A stretch of DNA of 64,000 bases. Source: Brachionus koreanus. Taxonomy: Eukaryota > Rotifera > Eurotatoria > Ploima > Brachionidae. Made by a program: the position numbers and the translations under genes. Positions 55,584 through 64,000 of the stretch are shown here, piece after piece (within the stretch, counting starts at the first letter, position 1; every line of letters starts with the position of its first letter). The notes under the pieces are model-generated. The model did no database searches and had not been told where the DNA came from. It saw nothing but the letters and a program-made list of their open reading frames with translations. The stretch is from positions 2,252,526 to 2,316,525 of the forward strand of contig PJRA01000412.1 in NCBI GenBank assembly GCA_016987375.1, read 5' to 3'.

Positions 55584-56065
55584 TTAAATACTTAGTGTAG
55601 CTTTGACCATGAATCTAAAATACAAACTAGTGATTATTTAGATTATTTGTGAACTATGATTTTACCTGAACCATCCAACATATAAAATAAGGCAATAATT
55701 TGTAAAGCCACATATTAATAGAGAAAAAAATATGCCACAAAATGATTGATATAGTGAAAGCATTTTTCCTTCATATAAACAGGTTGAGTACCAACCTGAG
55801 ATTAATCCACAAATTATTGCTGCAGTTAAATGATAAACTAATAGGTCAATATTGATTATACCTTGAAGTAATGACACTTCACTAAAAAATAAAACAGTAG
55901 TAGCTGAAAATGTCATAAACCAAGACAGAACTAAAGTACATTTTGTAGACGCACTTAAAATATTGCTATATTCTACTAAAAAAATTTTGGTATTTTAGAT
56001 TATCAAATTATTGCCATTAAAAGGAAAATTTTACAAGTTGATTCTTTGGAACAAGTTGGATTCAT
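55584..56065 (-). CDS. Small multispan membrane protein, possibly TMEM107-like
   Basis: The first exon 56065-56035 (MNPTCSKEST) joins 55975-55666 in phase. The main exon encodes three hydrophobic spans (LVLSWFMTFSATTVLFFSEV, LVYHLTAAIICGLISGW and FCGIFFSLLICGFTNYCLIL). It either stops at 55662 (GWFR-stop) or splices at the AG|GTAAAA site to a short last exon, 55614-55584, giving FMVKATLSI-stop. The second reading respects a good donor and an in-phase acceptor. Length would be about 114-124 residues. The spacing of spans and SLYQSFC-like segment recall TMEM107, a ciliary transition-zone protein, but similarity is slight. Treat the family as unknown. Confidence 0.6.
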
Positions 56066-56454
56066 TTTGTTTTATTTAATATAATATGAATTTATAAATT
56101 TTTTGTAAAAAATATTTTAGTGGAATTTTAAAATTAGTTTCAGCTATTTTTATTTCTTCTAAAATTAGCCTATAAAATAAAAATCCCAATTTCATGTGGA
56201 TGTTATGTCCTTAAACTTCATGAAAAGAAATCAGAATTTTTTAAATTGACAAATTATAAATCAAAGCAAAATTTTATTCAAAAAATAATTCAATATCAAA
56301 TAAAAAAAAAACACCTCAAACTAAAACTTATATAATACAAAAAATAATGAAACTCTAAATTTAGGTGACTTGAATATTTTTTTTTTGATTTTGTATTAGT
56401 TATTGTCGATTAGACACTGACTCAGCATTTTATTATTCGAAGGTCCGTTTGGAT
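56066..56454. other. Intergenic, AT-rich
   Basis: Short spacer between two minus-strand genes; no coding signal apart from a possible longer C-terminus of the next gene in another frame near 56400-56540. Confidence 0.35.
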
Positions 56455-59409
56455 CTAATTTTGATCTAATTGGATTTCTTCGGATTGATCTAGGTGATAT
56501 TTTCTTATTACTCGAATTGGCATTCCATGCAAAAATAAAGCTCCTTAAAAGTAAACGAATTACGAAGAGAAAAGTATTTTCAATTTATTTTACCTTCTCT
56601 TCGGAAAATACATGAATCTTCGCAGTGTTTTCTAGTTTGAAAATTATTTTCGTTTCCTTTGCAACCACCCCAACTTGGAATCAAAATTAAAAAATTATTA
56701 GCCAAAAAATATTTTTAATACTTGAATGCTACACATTCCCTCTTCAATGAATCATAATAGTAGCGAATTATGTTGCCGTGACATGGTCCTCTGGCAGCAG
56801 GTAAACTGCAGGCTGAAGTTAAATTTTAAAAATTAATAATTAAAATTAAAATTGGTTTTTTTTTCATACTATTGCATTCCATTTCGCATTTTTCCCATGT
56901 ATCAAAATTATTTTGGTTACCTTCGCATCCAGTGTAAACAAAATGAGCACATCTTTGCAAAAATGAGTTGAAAAAAAATCTCGAGGTGTAATTCTTGCAT
57001 CTTCCAGTCGCCAATGGTAAATGACAATGAATTGGTCGCTCGATTTTAGATGGATCATAGCAAGCCCCGATATATTTTGACTCAGACATTTTTTCTATCT
57101 TACAAATATTGGCACCACATTTTTTTTCCTAAAAAAAGTATTTAGATTGGTTTGCCCAAACAGAGAGAGATGAAATAATCAAAAATGCTTAGAACATTTT
57201 TTTGTTACAAAAAAGTGTTGAAATATCTCTTTTAATTCTATAAAGCCTTAAATTGTTATTGTTTTTAAAGGATTGTTTCATTTATTTTTACATTACTAAG
57301 TACATAGAAAAAAAAGTTTTGAATTAGTTAACATAAAAGGTCAAAATTTTTAAACACATTATTGAAAATTTTCTAAAAATAAAACTTGTAGTATCAGCTA
57401 TTTTTTCATGTTTTATTAACAAAAATTAAAATTATAAAAAGCCTTTTTAAATGAAAAATTTTTTCAAAACATGTGAAAATCAATTTTTTGGAAAACGTGT
57501 CAAATTACTCTTTGGTGCTTCTAGTCTTAAACACAGATCTATTCTATCATGATTTAGTCAATTTTTAATTTTTTTAAAAGATTTTTCTTTCGTTTTTTCA
57601 ATATTTTATTTCAACTTTGTACTTTTGAACCGAATTTATAATTTTTTAACTATTATAATTAAAATTTTGATGTAAACGAGTTTAAATTAAAAATCTTGTC
57701 AGATAACTTCAGAATTTTAAATAAAGATGTTAAAAAAATATTCAATATCGTTTAAAGTTTACAAAATTCAAATATTTTGTTCTGTAAATAATAAATATAA
57801 ATCTAAAACTTATTATAAGTCTTAATTTAATAACTATTCAACTCTAGAATGTCAGTTTTCTTTACATTAAAGCTTAACATGAGTGAAAAAACTTCCTTTT
57901 TTTTATACAGTTTAATTATTAATTTTTACATATTAAAAATGAAAGTTTTTAGGTCTAATTTGAAACTTTTTTCATTTGATTTTTACCAAAAAAAATTTTT
58001 TCTCTTTATGATTCAAAAAACTGTATTGAAAAAAATTTTTCATAAAAATTTTTTTGAATGTTTATCGAACTTTTACCTTTTTTTTTAAATGATTATTCTT
58101 GTTTATATTTAAAAAAATTTTATATCTGCCCTCATGAATATAAAAAATTTAAGACATTTTTATTTAAGAAAAACACATCAAAAAATTATGAAAAAAGTGT
58201 AATATTAAACCTTCTTGAGCTGATATTATTAATTTATTTGATTAATTAAATTGCCTAAAGAACGATTAGTTTTAAAAGATTAAATTCAAATATTTTGCTT
58301 ACTCTTCAGGTGCAAATAATTTTTTTTTTAATTCAAAGAAGATATCAAAACAATATAATAATTACGTGACATGGATTAAAACATGAACAAATTGGTTTTC
58401 CAAACAAATCTGTCTTAAAACCAAACTCACAGTTCAGGTCTGGACAATTGGCAGTTAAATGACTTTCTTCTTCAAGTCTATCATTTACATCCATTTGTTT
58501 GAACCAAACAGATGGTTTTAGTGCTATTTTGGCTTCATTTTCGTAATCCTCTGCGATTCTATTACTATTTAGTAGTTGATTTTGATCAGGTTCATCAACA
58601 TTGAGTGATAAGTCTTCGTTGTCTTCATTATAAATATTTTCATCTACAATATCAGCTACTCCATCTATTTCAACTTCAATGTTATCCGTAGTTTTATCAG
58701 TTTCAAGGAATTGAGATTCTACTTCGGTGTTTAAAGAAGACTCAGTTGTTTTTAAAAGTGCATTAGAACTTTCCAAATCATTTGTTTCATAATCATATCC
58801 ATAATCAAAACCATAATAATCGTTGGCATTATTTACGTCAGATTCCTTTAAATTTTCAAGCTGATTTTCATCTGATAACGCATTTTTCTCTGGAAAATTT
58901 TCTTCTATTACTTTGTTATCAAAATTCTGTAACAAATCTACATGTTCTGCGTCATTGTTATGATAATCATTGTAATCATAAAAATACGTGCTAAAATCAT
59001 TCTGTAGATCAACATGTGGTGCCTCAGTCAGATTTTTTTGTGTATCTGAGTCGAAAGTTTCTTTATCATCAAAAACGTAACTGCTTACCGTATTAGCCAC
59101 TGTAGAGAGAACTATTTCACCTTCAGGTGTTGCATTTACATCATTTTCAATTTTTTTTAGCTCAGTTTCATCGGGGAATTTATAATTCTCGTTAGGTGAG
59201 CCAAAATAGTCTACATCATCATGAACTGGTAAATGATCTAGCCTCAAACTCTCATCCAACGGACTGAAATAATCAGTTTCTGATGGATCCTGTTCGCGTT
59301 TATTCTTCACTGACACTTGACTTGACAAACAAACCAGCAAAATAGTGGTCTTAAATTTAAATTGTATTTTAATTTTTTTATGTATTGCTTTTATTTATAA
59401 GTATACCAT
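56455..59409 (-). CDS. Secreted protein with acidic Tyr-rich region, antistasin-like domain and two Kunitz domains
   Basis: Proposed exons on the minus strand: 59409-59407 (ATG only), 59349-58366, 57128-56870, 56812-56722, 56673-56594, 56543-56455; phases join to 501 residues. Signal peptide MTTILLVCLSSQVSV. Residues about 20-300 are highly acidic with Tyr clusters (TYFYDYNDYHNN, NDYYGFDYGYDYETND). Then an antistasin-like segment CPDLNCEFGFKTDLFGKPIC with SCFNPCHEKKCG. Kunitz 1 has all six Cys (CHLPLATGRCK to EKCEMEC) with Lys just after the second Cys, the P1 site, suggesting trypsin-like targets. Kunitz 2 (CSLPAARGPCHG to HCEDSC) has six Cys, is split by an intron, and has His at P1. Predicted extracellular protease inhibitor. 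The first and last exons are the weakest calls. The second intron is 1.2 kb (57129-58365) and the frames inside it are low-complexity noise. Confidence 0.82.
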
Positions 59410-62236
59410 TATGTGATAATTTATATTTATTAGCGTGACCATATTTATGATCTTAAGGATTAAGTCTAAATTAAAAATGAGTGAATTAACCTTAAAATTA
59501 AAACAATACTAGGCAAGTAGAAGGGGAAGCTGTTCTTGCAGTTTAATTTATCAATTTGATTTATTGATTTAAAATAGTAAACTATTTAGAAACAAGGATT
59601 AGTAGAATTTCATTCTAAATTTAATTAGCTAAATTTTTATTTATCTTAAATTAAAGGAATGAATAAATCACGACTCCCAATTCTCTCGGTGCATTTATCT
59701 TCAAAAGAATTAAAACGATTGAGTAATAGAGTTTTATTTTAAAGTTCTAGCGATATTAGCTAAACAACGGAACTGCATGAACGCTTGACTCTTTGCATAC
59801 AAAAGCTAACACCAGCTTGTATATTGCTTGTATATTTATGATGTAATAGGCTCTGCTAATCTACGTGCCTAGAAAAAATGGGCTTTCTGGAACATTCACT
59901 AGTTTAACATTTTTTGTTTGCTAAAAACTAACTGATTACGTGAATCATTCAAAAATTAATTTTGATTGATTTTTCTTATTTTTTTTTTAAATTTATAACT
60001 CTCATACGGCAAAGTTACGTAATTTTAGTTTAAGTTTCTTATCAATTTTATTCGACTTAGACTTATCAATTAGATATAAAGGAAAATATTTTGATTAATG
60101 ATATCACTCTTTTTTTTTTTATTTAAGTTTTATTTATCTAAATAAACAAGAAAAAAATTTAAAATATCTGATCCCAAATGCTTCTAAACTTTAAATAATT
60201 TAAACGAGTTTATATGCTTGTTTATGACTAATTAATTTCTTTGCTTTGTCAAAATTTGCTGATTTTGCAAAATTAAATAAAAAAAAATCTCAAAAAATTT
60301 ATCTTGATAGAAATGTGGCCGTGTTTGATCCAAATTGTGCATTTCTTTTTTTCACTAATATTAAACAGCTGTCAAAATTAACAATATTCTGAACATTTTA
60401 GCTTATCTATCAATAACTTAACATTATTATTTGTATAACATTTCATAATTTTGATTGTTCGAGCTAATTAACAATGGGTACACACATAGGGATCCTCAAA
60501 AATAAAAATATTGCGCCAGTTTTTCTTATTCAAATGTCAATAAATCATAATTAAACATTTTACAGTAAAATTTTATTTTAGGTATATTTGATTTGATCTG
60601 CAACTGCTTTTATATATGAAGGTTAATTAAAAAAAATTTAATAAAATTTATTTTGGTTTAAGTAAAAGAATCAATTATCTAGAAGAATTACGTTCTTATA
60701 TAATCGATTGTTTAAAGGAATTTTGTTTGTTGTTTTAGCTAATGTTTCTGAAAAGCAGAAGAGTTTACACGAGCTTAGTATGCAGCGTTACTTTATTCTC
60801 AGCTAATTTACGTTAACATTTCTTGATTGATTTTATCATTATTCTATTAAAGCTAATGCGTTGAGACTTGTTTTATCTAATTTTATCTAAATATCTATTA
60901 CATCATAATGATTCATTATTGAGTAAGAAATGTTATTAAAGGCATTGGTTTCAACTAATAAAATTCTGAACTTAACTACCAAATATCTATTCCCTAAGAT
61001 AATCAATAACTCGATTACACATTTTTCAAGCTTAAAATCCTATTATAATTAAATAATTTAATTTTCACTTATTTGATTTAAATTTTACAATTCAAAACAT
61101 GTGAAAATTCTGCTTAAACTTAAGACAAAATACTTGTAAACTACTCAAGTGTTCTAGACAAGAGTCTCGTATTTTTTTAAGAAAAATAATCAAAAAAGTT
61201 TGATTTTTAGCTTAAATAAATAAAAATAGCAAAAAATTGGATTTTTCTCTGTTAAAATTTTTAGTTTATTGATTTAAATAACTAAAATTTCAGAAAAATA
61301 ATTCAAAAAATTAAACGAATTATTTTTTTTTAAATTGATTAAAAAATATAAAATTAAAATAAAAATTATTTAAATTAAAAATCAAAAATTAAAAATTCTT
61401 TTATAAAAAATTTCAAATTTCAAGTCTATTTAAGATTGTAAATATTGTTTGATTATTATTTATTTAGCAAAGTTTAATAATCCAAACATTATAAACTTAT
61501 TAACTTATACATGGAAATCTTTTTAGCATAAAAGATTATCATTCGAGCAACGCCAGAGTTGTTTAAAAGTCACAAGTCTCAAGCCATCTCGTCTTTTATT
61601 TACAATAAAAAAGTTTTTTCAATTTAGTCCTGATTCATTATACTAACCAATAAAGTTGTCTTCTAGGTTTTTGTCAGTTAATCTTGACCTATGTAGTCAA
61701 TAATAACCAGATTTAGAAAAAAAGCCTTTCTGAGCAATTCTGAGCAACACTACCTTCCAAACATCTAAAGTGCTGAAATCTATACTATATCTAACCAAAA
61801 GTATGATGGGCAACCACAAGCTTACTAATTTTAAAATGAATGTATGAAAAATTTTTGGTGTTAAAAAAAATGTAGGTAAATCAAATGGATTCCTTTCTAA
61901 ATATTTTAATGAAATGGTTAAAAATCATGTATTTTTTTTATTTGATTAAGCTTAAATACAGATTTTAACAAAAGTAATTTTTCTTTTAAGTGAATATTGT
62001 TATAACATCAAAAAATTAATTTTTTCAGATATAACTTTCAGTTCATACAATTGTAATTAAAATAATTTTTATATTTTTTTAAATAATGTGTAATTTTTAT
62101 ATGTTTATTAAAATAATATAGTAAAAAATAAGAAAAAAAATTATTTTGAAACTTGAAAAAAATTTCTATTTTACAGAATTTCATATTTTTTTCATTTCAA
62201 GCATACGTTTTTAGATATATTAAGAAAAAAATTTTT
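59410..62236. other. Long AT-rich intergenic stretch
   Basis: No gene, RNA or repeat could be supported over about 2.8 kb. Its left edge should hold the promoter of the Kunitz gene and its right edge the 3' untranslated region of the filamin gene. Confidence 0.4.
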
Positions 62237-63849
62237 TCAACAAGATAACATATCGTTTTCTAAATAACTCAGGTTTTTATCTTGAACAAATTCACTCAAA
62301 AAATTTTCCAATTCTTGCTTAGTTTTAAAAATTTGAACAATAAAAGGCGATTTAGGCACATGTTTTCCAGACCATTTAACATTTATTTCATATTCACCAC
62401 TCTGAAAATGCAAATGAAAATTAATCTTTTTTTTCAATAATTCAAATCATATTACCTCCAAAGGATCATAACTGCATTCAATTCGTCTATCTCTTTCATC
62501 ATTGCGCTTCATATCAACTCGAAATGCGCCTTTGGGTCCACGTATTCTTACAGTCAATTGACCAGCTCCAGCACCCCGAGTGTCACATATAAAATTTGAT
62601 TTAAACTCATCAATTACACCATGATTAATACCGGGTCCAAACACTTGAACCTTACTCGCATCAGGCGGCGATGATACCTTAAATATAAATGGACTGTTCG
62701 ATACATTAATATCATTGTATTTTAGACAAAGAAAGTGTTTGCCTGTTTCGACAGGTCTAATTTTCAATTCATAGGTTCCATCTTTTCTGTCTGTAAATTG
62801 ACACTCTGCTGATTTTGTTAAACCAAGACAACTAGCACTCAATTCACCATTACCAGCACCGCGTGTGTCAATTATTGTAGACATTATTTCTTCCATTGTT
62901 ACATTTTTAAAATCATTTTTGTTAATTTGTATTTTTTTAGGGTCTGTACTCATTTCAATATTTAGTATGAATGGAGATCCACAAATAAAGATGTTGTTTA
63001 ATTTAATACTTAGCAAATATTGGCCAGTTTTGTCAGGAACAAAAGTACAATTGTAAATTTTGTCTTGAATTTTTTTTACCTCAAATTTCAATTCATGAAA
63101 CTCGGTTGAAATTGCAGTTACAGATAAATCTAGATGTTTATTAGATAAGTCCATATTAGATAAATCTATGAAAAAATTTGATTCTTTAAACAAGAAAGCT
63201 TTTTTGGCTCCATCGCCATAAATTTTTGCTAAACTTGTGTCAAAGCAATCGGTTGTTTTTATGCATATTGGCGAATATTTAAGTTCATAATTATTAAAAT
63301 AAATATTTATTTTATATTCTCCTTCAGACACTGGACAAAAACTAATCTGCTGATGATGCAGACTGAAGTTTTTCTTGCTATAAGGCAATAACTGATTATC
63401 GGGAGCTAAAATATTCAGTCGGACATCACCTTCTCCTGCATCAAATGTGTTGAAGCAAAGTAGTTTCTCTTGGCCAAGTTCTAAGTCAATATTTTTTGCG
63501 TTAAAGAAATATTGACAATCATCTTTTATTCTAACCTTGTCCGGGTTAATTACATTTGCAGTGAAGGGACTCGAAGGAATTTCTGTTCCGTCTAATTTAA
63601 TACAAATTCTGAACTTTCCGATCTTGTGAGGAATATATTTAACCTCATAAAGAAACTCATCAATTTTGTTAATATAATTTTTAATCAATGTTCCGTTGGG
63701 TTCAAAAATATCCACTTCTATTTTTCCATCAAGTGAATCAGATATTTGTGCATAAAACACTGAATAAGTGTTCTCAAGGCCATTGTATAGACCATTTCCA
63801 TAAACCTTCAAAAAACAAGTTTCTGTTGCATTTATTTCGCATGTTTGAT
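62237..63849 (-). CDS. Filamin, 3' end of gene (partial)
   Basis: Two exons on the minus strand: 63849-62456 and 62401-62237, joined in phase; upstream exons lie beyond the window. Filamins cross-link actin and bind membrane proteins through chains of immunoglobulin-like repeats. Five repeats are visible, each ending in a SPF/SPI-type motif: IPSSPFTANV, LKYSPICIKT, CGSPFILNI, VSNSPFIFKV and VPKSPFIVQIF. The last two are the most typical (STIIDTRGAGNGELSASCLG, VFGPGINHGVIDEF, ICDTRGAGAGQLTVRIRGPKGAF). The final repeat is followed by a 29-residue tail ending LENDMLSC instead of stopping directly. No long hinge precedes the last repeat. The three upstream repeats are diverged. The frame at the left of the large exon is open through NATETCFLKVYGNGL, so the exon starts at an acceptor, not a start codon. 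Confidence 0.9.
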
Positions 63850-64000
63850 CTACAAAATTAAATAAATTATTTTTCTTTTAAAAAATTTGAACTAATGTCA
63901 AAAATCATATATCGAGTCGAAGAAAGGATTGTCTTTGTAGAAGGATTGTCTTTGCAAGGACCACCAGAAACACAAACCCAAAGAAAGAAAAATGACGAAA
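63850..64000 (-). other. Intron or upstream part of the filamin gene
   Basis: Bounded on its left by the splice acceptor at 63850-63851. It contains a direct tandem duplication of AAGGATTGTCTTTG (about 63925-63957). No exon could be recognised before the window edge. Confidence 0.4.

Noticed and set aside
57849..58249. Two short plus-strand frames
   Set aside because: Lie in the antistasin/Kunitz intron and are Phe/Lys-rich noise.
1..64000. CRISPR array, operons, phage or plasmid genes
   Set aside because: Intron-bearing animal genes throughout; no regularly spaced repeats or prokaryotic gene strings.

Overview
The window looks like nuclear DNA of a small invertebrate animal, most probably a monogonont rotifer close to Brachionus. 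That name is inference; animal is certain. It is very A+T-rich (about three quarters by eye). Introns are mostly 45-60 bp with GT-AG ends, and single-copy animal genes stand among decayed non-LTR retrotransposons, a DDE transposon relic and palindromic MITE-like elements. There are two assembly gaps (406 N and 5 N). No prokaryotic operon, CRISPR array or rRNA is present, and I found no convincing tRNA.

Layout. 0-3 kb: a ten-exon leucine-rich-repeat/EF-hand gene (+). 4-5.3 kb: retrotransposon relics. 6-7 kb: a single-exon gene of unknown function. 8-9.6 kb: a broken DDE transposase with a SWIM-like tail. 10.85-11.32 kb (-): a compact microRNA cluster in the order miR-100, let-7, miR-125, the ancestral bilaterian let-7 complex; this is the most interesting part of the window. 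13.9-14.7 kb: a retrotransposon 3' end. 15-16 kb (-): a predicted single-pass membrane protein. 16-22 kb: mostly featureless AT-rich DNA. 22.1-23.7 kb (+): phosphatidylserine synthase. 24.2-26.8 kb: retrotransposon fragments around a gap.

27.5-30.5 kb (-): NDUFS2 (complex I), divergent from V-ATPase subunit F (31.5-32 kb, +). 33.5-35.3 kb (-): an intronless SLC5 sodium symporter. 36.1-37 kb and 40.6-41.7 kb (-): two dicarboxylate-carrier paralogues, one intronless and one with three introns, separated by a decayed gene of unknown type. 42.3-42.7 kb (+): Asterix/WDR83OS. 44.3-45.1 kb (-): prenylated Rab acceptor. 45.5-46.3 kb (-): a TFIIS-domain protein. 48.3-50 kb (+): LAPTM4-like lysosomal protein. 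53.1-54.5 kb (-): DHODH. 55.6-56.1 kb (-): a small multispan membrane protein. 56.5-59.4 kb (-): a secreted antistasin/Kunitz protein with a long acidic Tyr-rich region. 62.2-63.85 kb (-): the 3' end of a filamin gene.

The protein genes are mostly unrelated housekeeping genes. Three act in mitochondria (NDUFS2, the dicarboxylate carriers, DHODH), and NDUFS2 and DHODH are linked biochemically through ubiquinone. No operon-like grouping is evident. Exon boundaries were found by reading splice sites by eye and checking that phases join. They are predictions without transcript evidence.
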